Assembly (NCBI GenBank): GCA_021818685.1
Contig: JAKATP010000014.1
Location: 1 to 38,513, forward strand
Reading direction: 5' to 3'
DNA from: Bacillota bacterium
GTDB taxonomy: Bacteria; Bacillota; Sulfobacillia; Sulfobacillales; JAIMBI01
Length of the DNA stretch: 38,513 nucleotides
Of this stretch, positions 8,697-16,405 are shown one piece after another; position 1 is the first letter of the stretch; each line of letters begins with the position of its first letter. The notes under the pieces were generated by a model. That model was not told the DNA's origin. It made no database searches and worked only from the letters and a program-made list of their open reading frames with translations. The translations under genes and the position numbers were made by a program.

Positions 8697-9485
8697 ATGA
8701 GCTCGAGGACATCGATGACGGATGATGCGGTCCGAATTGCCGTTCCCATCCGACGCGGTCTGTCAGAGTACGAGCCCGCGATTGTCGACTTGGTGAACGC
8801 CTTTGCAGAGCGGGCGCTATCCGCGCTGGCGGCGGCGGGCGCGGAGGTGCTGGTGGTGGCTGCGGATGACTTTGAGGAAGGGCGCAGCCCCTGGCGCTCG
8901 GAGTTTGATGGGCTCCTGCTCCTCGGGGGCGGGGATGTCGACCCCGGCCTCTATGGGGATCCGGTGCGGCATCCGACGTTATGGGGCGTAAACGAACAGG
9001 TCGACCGATTCGAGCTCTCTTTGGTGCGTGCGGCCCAGGACGCTAAAGTACCGACCTTCGGCATCTGCCGCGGGCTCCAGGTGCTGAACGTGGCGCGCGG
9101 GGGCACGTTGTTGCAACATCTCCCCGACGCGCCGCTGGCACACCGGGGCCTCCCACCAGGTCCGCCCATGGCGGAACACGCGGTCCGTATTGCCTCCGAC
9201 TCCGAAATCGGCCGGGCACTCGGCGTGAGCACCGCCACCGTGCGCACCGGTCATCACCAGGGCATCGACCGCATCGGGACCGGACTGAGGCCGGTCGCGT
9301 GGGCCGCCGACGGCCTGGTGGAAGCACTCGAGGAGGCCGGGACCGGCACGTTTGGGGTGCAATGGCACCCGGAAGACCCGGCGGCCGACGCCGAACCCCT
9401 CGCGCGACTCTGCCGCTACTTCGTCGGCCGGGTTTATGCCGTTAAGCGTGGGGATGGGCCGCCTAACACTCCTCCGCCGGCGTGA
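8697..9485 (+). CDS. PuuD-like gamma-glutamyl hydrolase (peptidase C26)
   Basis: A 262-residue class I glutamine-amidotransferase-like protein of the C26 family, similar to gamma-glutamyl-GABA hydrolase. Visible features are LLLLGGGDVDPGLYGDP (74-89), the nucleophile elbow FGICRG with C124, and QWHPED with H224 and E226 completing the triad. The ATG at 8697 is chosen over the upstream ORF start because AAGGAGAAGGG lies just before it. A second in-frame ATG at 8715 is possible. PuuD removes glutamate from gamma-glutamylated GABA in the putrescine pathway, which fits the ureohydrolase and aminotransferase upstream; no PuuA-like ligase is visible here. Its last 23 bases overlap the 3' end of the convergent DUF35 gene. 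Confidence 0.85.
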   Translation: MSSRTSMTDDAVRIAVPIRRGLSEYEPAIVDLVNAFAERALSALAAAGAEVLVVAADDFEEGRSPWRSEFDGLLLLGGGDVDPGLYGDPVRHPTLWGVNEQVDRFELSLVRAAQDAKVPTFGICRGLQVLNVARGGTLLQHLPDAPLAHRGLPPGPPMAEHAVRIASDSEIGRALGVSTATVRTGHHQGIDRIGTGLRPVAWAADGLVEALEEAGTGTFGVQWHPEDPAADAEPLARLCRYFVGRVYAVKRGDGPPNTPPPA

Positions 9486-9888
9486 AGGCCGGCAGGACGA
9501 CATCCCCCTCTTCAATCCATGTGACGGTGACGCGCTGACCGATGCGAAGGGCCGACGGGTCGGTCGTGATAATTTCGGAAAACATGCGAAAGCCCTCGTC
9601 CAGATCCACGAGGGCCACCGCCACCGGAAGCCGCGCGCGGAAGGCGGGATGGCTGTGCTGGCGCATGACGGTGACGCTGTAGATGAGACCCCGCCCCTCG
9701 GAGTCGTGCCACTGAAGCTCGGTCGCCGTACAGCGCGTGCAGTGCGAGCGCGGGTAGAACACGATGGCGCCGCAGCTCCGACAGGTCTGATAGGAGAGAC
9801 GGTGCTCACGGCATCGCGCGTAGAAGGGCTCCGTGTCGGGCTCCGGAAACCGCGGCACTGGTCGGGCGGGCTCGATGTCAGATGCCAT
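9463..9888 (-). CDS. DUF35 OB-fold protein with zinc ribbon
   Basis: A 141-residue protein with an N-terminal rubredoxin-like zinc ribbon (C36xxC39 and C50xxC53 in CRSCG...HCTRC) followed by an OB fold from about residue 60. This is the DUF35 / acyl-CoA-associated family found next to thiolase-like genes. Known partners include SCP2-type thiolases, HMG-CoA synthase complexes and the Ltp2 aldolase of steroid side-chain degradation, where the DUF35 part is needed for activity. It starts 5 bases after the thiolase gene, so it is the last gene of the operon and probably forms a complex with that protein. Its tail overlaps the convergent PuuD-like gene by 23 bases. Confidence 0.88.
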   Translation of the reverse strand: MASDIEPARPVPRFPEPDTEPFYARCREHRLSYQTCRSCGAIVFYPRSHCTRCTATELQWHDSEGRGLIYSVTVMRQHSHPAFRARLPVAVALVDLDEGFRMFSEIITTDPSALRIGQRVTVTWIEEGDVVLPAFTPAEEC

Positions 9889-9893
9889 GGTGC

Positions 9894-11087
9894 TTAATCC
9901 CTCCCCAAAATGATGGTGGATGCGGCATGGCGCGTGCCCAACTGGCCCCCGTTGCCGTGCGCGACGGCATATCGGGCGTCCGGTACCTGGCTTGTGGAGT
10001 CACCGCGGAGCTGACGGACCGCCTCGATGAGCAGGAACAGACCGCGCATGCCGGGGTGGTTCGATGAGAGCCCGCCTCCATCGGTATTGAGGGCGGGACC
10101 GCCCGGGCGGTCAAACCGGAGGCGGCCCCCGGCGACGTAGGCCCCGCCCTCTCCTTTGGCACAAAAGCCCAGGTCCTCCAGAATAGCCAGGACCGTGATG
10201 GTAAAAGAGTCGTAGATCATGGCGATATCCATGTCCTCCGGGCGGAGTCCTGCCTGTGCAAAAGCGATCGGGCCCGACTGTGCCCCCGCCGTCACCGTGA
10301 TGTCCCGTGCGTTTTCGGGGTATCCCACGGCCTCCCCGCTGCCGAGGAGCCACACGGGCCGGTGGCGGGTGTCACGGGCCACCGCCGCATCGGCGATGAC
10401 GACGGCGCCGCCGCCGTCGGACACCATGCAGCAGTCAAGCAGATGGAGCGGGTCCGCAATCAAGCGGGAGCCGGTCACGTCGCCGGTCGTAATCTCGCGG
10501 ATGTCCCGGAAATGGAGCGCCTCAAGCGCCCGCACGGCCTCGGGATTCCGCATGGCATGGTAGCGGGTCGTCACGGCAATCTCGGCCAGCTCCTCGGCTG
10601 TGGTACCGTACTGGTGCATGTGGCGCGCCGCCACGAGCGCGTAGCTCCCGATGAGGGTGAGACCCCAGGGAGTCTCCATGTTGGCAGCCGGTGTGGGGCG
10701 GTCAAGGCGCGGGCCCCCGATGCCCGACGGCATGCGGCTGTCGCTTTTAGCCGTCGATCCGTACGTGAGGAGCGCGACCCGGGCCTTTTTTTCCCGGATC
10801 GCGGCCAGTGCATGGGCGGCATGAAATTCGTAGGAGCTTCCCCCCACCCCGGTCCCGTCCACCACCCGCGGGTGCAGATTCAAGTATTCCGCCATCACGA
10901 CGCCGGCCATGCCCGGCGTCGTCTCTCCCGCATCGTAAAGCGCGTCCACATCGCTCCACCCGAGCCCTGCATCCTCCAGGGCGCGGGCTGCCGAGTGCGC
11001 CTTTATCTGCATGGCGCTTACTCCCTCCACCTTGCGGTCGGGGTACTCGTGGATCCCCACGATGGCCGCCGTCCTGTCGCTCGCCAT
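9894..11087 (-). CDS. Thiolase-fold protein lacking the nucleophilic Cys (Ltp2/SCP2-like)
   Basis: A 397-residue member of the thiolase superfamily, SCP2/lipid-transfer branch. The N-terminal half ends in GTGVGGSSYEFHAAHA, where thiolases have an NNxCxxGS nucleophile elbow. The position of the catalytic cysteine is V81, so Claisen thiolysis through an acyl-Cys is unlikely. The C-terminal half keeps YDSFTITVL, the NTDGGGLSSNHP loop and HGNGG. The Ltp2 aldolases also lack this Cys, pair with a DUF35 protein, and cleave a beta-hydroxyacyl-CoA by retro-aldol reaction. The adjacent DUF35 gene makes this the preferred hypothesis. It starts 4 bases after the upstream ligase gene. General acetyl-CoA acetyltransferase activity is the less likely alternative. 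Confidence 0.85.
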   Translation of the reverse strand: MASDRTAAIVGIHEYPDRKVEGVSAMQIKAHSAARALEDAGLGWSDVDALYDAGETTPGMAGVVMAEYLNLHPRVVDGTGVGGSSYEFHAAHALAAIREKKARVALLTYGSTAKSDSRMPSGIGGPRLDRPTPAANMETPWGLTLIGSYALVAARHMHQYGTTAEELAEIAVTTRYHAMRNPEAVRALEALHFRDIREITTGDVTGSRLIADPLHLLDCCMVSDGGGAVVIADAAVARDTRHRPVWLLGSGEAVGYPENARDITVTAGAQSGPIAFAQAGLRPEDMDIAMIYDSFTITVLAILEDLGFCAKGEGGAYVAGGRLRFDRPGGPALNTDGGGLSSNHPGMRGLFLLIEAVRQLRGDSTSQVPDARYAVAHGNGGQLGTRHAASTIILGRD

Positions 11088-11091
11088 GGTC

Positions 11092-13254
11092 CTACCTCCC
11101 TCCCGCCTGTGGGTCCTCTTCCTCGAAGACCATCAGAGCGTCCAGAATCTCGATCACGCGTCCGGATACATAAAGCGGGTTCACCTCGAGCGCCAAGAGC
11201 CGCGGCCCGAACCCGAGTGCCGTCGCCGCGATGTCGGCGATGACAAGCGCCAGCTGGTTCATGTCCGCCGCTTCGCCGCCCCGCACACCCTCGAGGAGGG
11301 CCTGTCCCCGCAGTTCGGCCAACATCCGTCGGACCTCTGCGGCCGTTACCGGCAAGAGGCGAAGGGCACGATCCTGCAGAACTTCCACCAGCACGCCTCC
11401 GGTGGCGACGGTAAGAACCGGTCCCCAGCTCGGATCCCGGGTCACGCTGACCAGAAGCTCGGTCCCGCCGGAGCGCATAGGGGACACCACCACGCCGCCC
11501 AGCACCGCATCTGGTCGCGCCGCAGTCACGTGTTGCACGATGTCCTGGTACGCGGCAGCGACTTCTGTGGGACCGCGAAGGTTAAGTCGTACACCGCCCA
11601 CGTCCGTCTTGTGCAGCAGGCCATCGGCCGCCGCCTTGAGTGCGACGGGGCCGCCGAATTGAGCCGCCGCCTGAACGGCCTCGGTGGCGGAGTGCGCGAG
11701 CTGGCTTGGGACCAGGGGCAGACCCCACGACTGCAGGAGGCCGCGGGCCGCCTGTTCTCCGAGGACACCCGCGGGGAAACCCTCCGGTGACGCCCCCCGG
11801 ACCGTCGGCGCCGCGTTATCCGTGGGCGGCCGGTGCGCGATCTCACGCCACCAGAGCGCGTGCCCGAGAGCCGACATGCCATGCTCGATACCTCCCAGAG
11901 GCCGCAGGTGAAGGACGTCTGCCCACCCGGCCCCTTCCTGGGGGATGTCCTGGAGGGTCTGGGTGGCCGGATACACGGGATGGGGCGAGCGTGCGGCAAT
12001 GGCCGCGAGCGCCTCCCACTGCGCCTTCAGACGGCTGTTCTCGTTGCCCTCCGTCGGCACGCTTAAGAAGGTCAGGAGAAAGTCGAAGGCCGGGTCGTCG
12101 ACGGCGATGCCTAGGGCGCGTTCGGTCAGGCTCCCGTCCACGACCACGTAACCCGTGACATCCAGGGGATTGTGCGCGCTGCCAAACGACGGCAGCAGCT
12201 CCGTGAGCCGCGCCCGGGTGGCCGCGGAAAAATCCGGAAGTTCAACGCCTTCTGCAGCCGCCCGGTCGGCCAGGATCTCCGAGGCCCCGCCCGACGCGGT
12301 AATCACCCCCGCCCGCGGTCCCGGAGGCGCTCCGTAGTATCCGAGGAAGCCAGCCGTCACCATGAGATCCTCAAAGGAGCGCACCCGGATGACGCCTGCG
12401 GACCGAAACGCTGCGTCATTGACCGCGTCGTCGCCCACGAGGGCACCCGTATGCAAAAGCGCCGTACGGCGGCTCACGGCCGTCTGCCCGACTTTGAGGA
12501 CCACCACCGGCTTTTGAGCCGCCAGGGCCTCCCGGGCTACCCGCAAGAAACGCCGCGGATCCCGGATAGATTCGAGAAAGAGGGCAATCACGCGGGTTTG
12601 GGGGTCATGCACCAGATAGTCCATGACGTCCGTGGCCGTGATCTGCATCTCGTTGCCCATCGAACAGAGAAGAGATAACCCCATCGCATGCTGGCGCACA
12701 AACGACACGGCGGTCGAGGCCAGCGCCCCGCTCTGGAGCATGACGCCGATAGGCCCGGACCGAAGCGGGGGGGTGATGGGGAGGCCATAGGGCACGATAC
12801 CGGCCGGGGCATTAATGAAACCGTTCCCATTCGGACCCAACACGGTGATCGCGTGGGCGTCCGCAAACGTTTGCAGCGCCATCTGCCGTCGCACGCCCTC
12901 CTCCCCCACCTCCCCGTAACCAGCCGTTAGCACGACGGCGTTTCGGATGTGAAGCTCGGCCGCCTCCTCCATGACCGACATCACAGCGGTGGTCGGAACC
13001 ATGACGTAAACCAGGTCCGGGGGCTCCGCGATGTCGGACAGGCGCCGCACGGCCGGGACGCCATGCACGATTTCACGCACAGGGTGCACGAGATGCACCG
13101 GGCCCGGAAACCCTCCCTGGCGAAGATTGTGATAGGTGTTGCTGGACCAGCGGGAGTTGTCCGTGGCCCCCACCAGCGCAATGGAGCGGGGATGGAACAG
13201 GGCTCTTAGTGCCGACCTGCGGTCGGCCGCCGTCGCGTCCGTTAAGTCCGCCAT
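11092..13254 (-). CDS. NDP-forming acyl-CoA synthetase (fused alpha-beta), copy 2
   Basis: A 720-residue fused ADP-forming acyl-CoA ligase. It has an N-terminal CoA-binding Rossmann domain (about 15-140, SIALVGAT), two succinyl-CoA-ligase-like domains with the phosphohistidine H268 in LLHTGAL, and a C-terminal ATP-grasp domain (about 490-710) with VALKAAADGLLHKTDVGGV and LEVNPLYV. It joins CoA to a carboxylic acid with ATP to ADP and Pi, or runs in reverse to make ATP from an acyl-CoA. The gene sits between an acyl-CoA dehydrogenase (14 bases) and the thiolase (4 bases). It differs clearly from the second such protein in the same operon, so the two probably handle different acids. Confidence 0.9.
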   Translation of the reverse strand: MADLTDATAADRRSALRALFHPRSIALVGATDNSRWSSNTYHNLRQGGFPGPVHLVHPVREIVHGVPAVRRLSDIAEPPDLVYVMVPTTAVMSVMEEAAELHIRNAVVLTAGYGEVGEEGVRRQMALQTFADAHAITVLGPNGNGFINAPAGIVPYGLPITPPLRSGPIGVMLQSGALASTAVSFVRQHAMGLSLLCSMGNEMQITATDVMDYLVHDPQTRVIALFLESIRDPRRFLRVAREALAAQKPVVVLKVGQTAVSRRTALLHTGALVGDDAVNDAAFRSAGVIRVRSFEDLMVTAGFLGYYGAPPGPRAGVITASGGASEILADRAAAEGVELPDFSAATRARLTELLPSFGSAHNPLDVTGYVVVDGSLTERALGIAVDDPAFDFLLTFLSVPTEGNENSRLKAQWEALAAIAARSPHPVYPATQTLQDIPQEGAGWADVLHLRPLGGIEHGMSALGHALWWREIAHRPPTDNAAPTVRGASPEGFPAGVLGEQAARGLLQSWGLPLVPSQLAHSATEAVQAAAQFGGPVALKAAADGLLHKTDVGGVRLNLRGPTEVAAAYQDIVQHVTAARPDAVLGGVVVSPMRSGGTELLVSVTRDPSWGPVLTVATGGVLVEVLQDRALRLLPVTAAEVRRMLAELRGQALLEGVRGGEAADMNQLALVIADIAATALGFGPRLLALEVNPLYVSGRVIEILDALMVFEEEDPQAGGR

Positions 13255-13268
13255 CGGCCGTCTCCCCC

Positions 13269-14468
13269 CTAGCTGCGCTGGTCGCGCGGAAGCCCGAGCA
13301 CGCGCTCCGCGATGACGTTTCGCTGGATCTGGGAGGTGCCGGCAAAAATGGTCTCCGCCCGCGCCTGAAAGAAGGCCCGGTGCAGGGTGCCCCCGCCCAC
13401 ACTGTCCATTCCGCTCGCATACGGCATCGCGGCCCCCAGGATGTCCATCCCCAAGTCGCCGAGCCGCTTGTGCATCTCACTGTAGAAGAGCTTCAGCATG
13501 GAGGCCTCGGGTCCCAGCTTGTCCTGCTGCTGGAGCTGCGTAATGACGTTGTAGCCATGAAAGCGTAGGATCTGAATCTCGGACCATAGGGCCACCAGCC
13601 GCTGGCGGAAGTGACTATCCTCGATAAGCGGTCCCCGCTCGCCCGTCTGGGTCCGGGCGGCCTCCACGGCTGCCTCCCACTCGCGCATGAAGTGGGCGTA
13701 GCGGCCTACAATGGTAACGCCACGCTCGAACGAGAGAATGGTGTTAGCCACGCGCCAGCCATCGTTCACCTGCCCCACGACGTTTTCACGGGCGGTGCGC
13801 GCCCCGTCGAACGAGACCTGGTTGAAATGGGCTTCCCCGGTTAACTGCACCAGGGGTTCCACCTTCACCGCGGGCTGCCGCATGGGCACCAGCAGGAACG
13901 TGATGCCGCGGTGCTTGGGCACGGTCGGGTCGGTCCGCGCCAGCACAAAGCACCAATCTGCCAGATGTGCGTTCGATGTCCAGATTTTCTGTCCGGTGAT
14001 GACCCAAACGTCTCCTTGAAGTTCGGCCCGCGTGCGCAGGGAGGCGAGGTCCGAGCCGGAATTCGGCTCCGAGTAGCCCTGACACCAGACTTCGTCGCCC
14101 GCCAGGAGCGGAGGGAGGAAGCGGCGCTTTTGTTCATCGGTACCCTCCACCAGCAGGGTGGGGCCTAAAAGGCCCTTCCCGAGACCATTGATGCCGGAGG
14201 GGGCGCCAGCGCGTGCGCATTCCTCGGCGAAGATGACCTCCTCGACCCAAGAAAGGCCCTGCCCGCCATACTCTCGGGGCCACGACAGACCGGCCATGCC
14301 GTGCGCGTAGAGGGTCTTCTCCCACCAGAGCCCGACCCGCGCCCGTTCCTCGGCGTCGGCCGGAACCGGGTGGGCGGGTGTACCCCATCCTGGTGGCAGC
14401 ACCGTTTCCAGGAAGTCCCGGCACCGGATCCGAAACGCCTCTTCCGCCTCCGTGTAGGCAATATTCAC
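13269..14468 (-). CDS. Acyl-CoA dehydrogenase, subunit-type 1
   Basis: A 399-residue acyl-CoA dehydrogenase with N-terminal helical, middle beta and C-terminal helical domains. Visible are the FAD/substrate motif CQGYSEPNSGSDLAS (about 148-162), ITGQKIWTSNA, a candidate catalytic glutamate in LSFERG, and the C-terminal AETIFAGTSQIQRNVIAERVLG that closes the FAD site. Its ATG overlaps the stop of the other dehydrogenase by 4 bases (ATGA). Adjacent, translationally coupled dehydrogenase pairs form alpha2beta2 enzymes in steroid side-chain oxidation (FadE26/27, ChsE types), and this pair may do the same; that is inference from layout. Confidence 0.9.
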   Translation of the reverse strand: MNIAYTEAEEAFRIRCRDFLETVLPPGWGTPAHPVPADAEERARVGLWWEKTLYAHGMAGLSWPREYGGQGLSWVEEVIFAEECARAGAPSGINGLGKGLLGPTLLVEGTDEQKRRFLPPLLAGDEVWCQGYSEPNSGSDLASLRTRAELQGDVWVITGQKIWTSNAHLADWCFVLARTDPTVPKHRGITFLLVPMRQPAVKVEPLVQLTGEAHFNQVSFDGARTARENVVGQVNDGWRVANTILSFERGVTIVGRYAHFMREWEAAVEAARTQTGERGPLIEDSHFRQRLVALWSEIQILRFHGYNVITQLQQQDKLGPEASMLKLFYSEMHKRLGDLGMDILGAAMPYASGMDSVGGGTLHRAFFQARAETIFAGTSQIQRNVIAERVLGLPRDQRS

Positions 14469-15619
14469 GCGTCTCCTCCTCCCACCGGCGCGCCTACCCG
14501 GCGGGGTGTAGCCCCGTCCAGCACCACGCGCGCCATTTTCTCCCGGATCTGAACCGGGGTGCCGAGTTCAGCGGCGATTCGCCACCCGCGCTTGAAGTAC
14601 AGATGCATGTCGCTATCCCAGGTGTAGCCGATGCCACCGTGTAGCTGAATGGCATCACTCGTGACCGTACGCGCGGTATCGGACGCGTAGGCTTTGGCCA
14701 GGGCGGCGTACAATTCGGCCTCGGCGCCGCCCTGGGAGATCGCCCAGGCGGCGTAGCGGTTCGCCACCCGTGCACTTTCCACCAGCAGATAGTCGTCGGC
14801 CGCCGTATGCTTGACCGCCTGGAAGCGGCCGACCGGCTGGCCGAACTGCTCGCGCACCTTCACGTACTCGACCGTCGCCGAGAACGCCTGTTCGGCGGCC
14901 CCGAGCGCTTCGGAGGCCAGGGCGGACCAGGCGGTGATCCGCATCTCCTCGAAAAGCTCCCTTCCGTAGCCAATCACGGCATCGTCCGCCAGCACTGCCC
15001 CGTGAAACTCGAGGGCATAAAGCGGGTAGGACCCGTCAAGGCTCTCAAGTGCCACCATCTCGGTGCCGGCCGCACGCGGATCCACCAGGACCAGGGCAAT
15101 ACCGCCCGCCTGCTTCCACTCCACCGGCATCACGACCACGGTGGCGGCGGCGGCGTACGGGACAAACGTGCGCCGCCCGTACAGCCGGACCGGTCCCGAG
15201 CCCACCGCCTGCACGCCGGCTCCCGTCCAGAGCCCGTCCGGACTTCCCCACGCCACGGTGGCCGTCTCGCCGCCGGCGGCCAGCGCCGGACCCAGGCGCT
15301 CCTGCCGCGGGGATGCTGGCCGACGCGAAAGGGCCCGCGCAGCCACGTACGTCTCCAGCAAAGGAAAGGGCAGAAGTGCCGCCCCGCTGGCCTCAAAGAT
15401 GAGGGCCATATCAAGGGGGCTCAGAGCACTTCCTCCCTGCTCCTCGGGGACGCCGGCACCGAGCATCCCCTGCTCCGCCAAGGGGCCGCGCAGGCGCTCG
15501 ACCACTGCGGATTTCTCCCGATACGCGCTGCGCGCGCCCGCCGGGCCCGCGATGGCCGAAAAGAGATCGCGGGCGGCGTCGCGCAGCAGATATTGCTCGG
15601 ATGAAAAATTGAAGTCCAT
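14465..15619 (-). CDS. Acyl-CoA dehydrogenase, subunit-type 2
   Basis: A 384-residue acyl-CoA dehydrogenase more divergent than its neighbour. The N-terminus MDFNFSSEQYLLRDAARDLF is typical. The middle domain lacks the YxEPxxGSD signature and reads TVAWGSPDG at that place. The C-terminal half keeps REQFGQPVGRFQAVKH and IQLHGGIGYTWDSDMHLYFKR. Loss of the middle-domain FAD motif with a good C-terminal domain is what is seen in one chain of heterotetrameric acyl-CoA dehydrogenases. It overlaps the next gene by 4 bases and lies 12 bases after the crotonase, so it is certainly in the operon. Confidence 0.88.
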   Translation of the reverse strand: MDFNFSSEQYLLRDAARDLFSAIAGPAGARSAYREKSAVVERLRGPLAEQGMLGAGVPEEQGGSALSPLDMALIFEASGAALLPFPLLETYVAARALSRRPASPRQERLGPALAAGGETATVAWGSPDGLWTGAGVQAVGSGPVRLYGRRTFVPYAAAATVVVMPVEWKQAGGIALVLVDPRAAGTEMVALESLDGSYPLYALEFHGAVLADDAVIGYGRELFEEMRITAWSALASEALGAAEQAFSATVEYVKVREQFGQPVGRFQAVKHTAADDYLLVESARVANRYAAWAISQGGAEAELYAALAKAYASDTARTVTSDAIQLHGGIGYTWDSDMHLYFKRGWRIAAELGTPVQIREKMARVVLDGATPRRVGAPVGGGDA

Positions 15620-15631
15620 GCGTCCCCTCCC

Positions 15632-16405
15632 CTAATGTCCGAGGAACGTTACCCCACGCTTCTCCACCTGGGCCGCGAGCGCCTCTCGATGATCGTGACT
15701 GTCATGCAGGGATTCCGTGGCCCGCCCCTCGGCCGCCATGGCTGCCCGAAGGCCGAGCGCCGACGAGCCGCGCACCAGATCGCGGGCGAGGCGGATCGCG
15801 GCCGTAGGCCCTTGAGCGAGGCGTCTGGCCCACTCCTCCACCGTCGGCCAAAAGTCGTCCTCGCCCGTCAGCACATGCACGAGGCCCATGCGGGCCGCTT
15901 CCTGGGCGGCCACCTCCCGCCCCGTGATGATCATTTCTAGTGCGCGCGCTTCCCCGACAATACGCGGCAGGAGCCAGGTACCCCCGACGTCGGGAGGGAT
16001 CGCGAGACGAATGTACGCCTCCGAGAAGACGGCCCGGGGATGCGCGATGCGGATATCCGAGGCCAGCGTAAAGTCGCAGCCGGCACCATACGCGAGGCCG
16101 TTCACCGCCGCAATCTTGGGTACGGGAAATTCGTAGTACGCCACCATCAGCGCATGAGCCAGGTCGGCCCACGAAGGCGCATCGGGGTCATTGACCGTCG
16201 ACGCCCATTCCTTCACGTCGGCCCCCGCCGAGAAAGCCCGGCCGGTCCCGGTCAGGACGATGGCGCGGACCTCCTGGTCACGAAATCGGGCCAGTGCCCC
16301 CTGAAACTGGCGCAGAACGTCAACAGACAGGGCATTCAAGCGCTCTGGGCGGTTGAGCCGCAGTACCCCGACTTGGTCTTTCACCTCAATGTCGACAAAC
16401 GCCAT
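15632..16405 (-). CDS. Enoyl-CoA hydratase/isomerase family protein (crotonase)
   Basis: A 257-residue crotonase-fold protein. The oxyanion-hole stretches are clear: GRAFSAGADVKEW (about 56-68) and NGLAYGAGCD (about 102-111). The two catalytic glutamates of classic enoyl-CoA hydratase appear to be replaced, the first by Asp in GAGCD and the second by Tyr in AVFSEAYIRL. A following PPDVGGTW resembles the P-D-x-GG segment that carries the catalytic Asp of PaaG-type delta3,delta2 isomerases. An isomerase or other crotonase reaction is therefore more likely than simple hydration. Start ATG 16405 overlaps the upstream ligase stop as TGATG. Confidence 0.85.
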   Translation of the reverse strand: MAFVDIEVKDQVGVLRLNRPERLNALSVDVLRQFQGALARFRDQEVRAIVLTGTGRAFSAGADVKEWASTVNDPDAPSWADLAHALMVAYYEFPVPKIAAVNGLAYGAGCDFTLASDIRIAHPRAVFSEAYIRLAIPPDVGGTWLLPRIVGEARALEMIITGREVAAQEAARMGLVHVLTGEDDFWPTVEEWARRLAQGPTAAIRLARDLVRGSSALGLRAAMAAEGRATESLHDSHDHREALAAQVEKRGVTFLGH

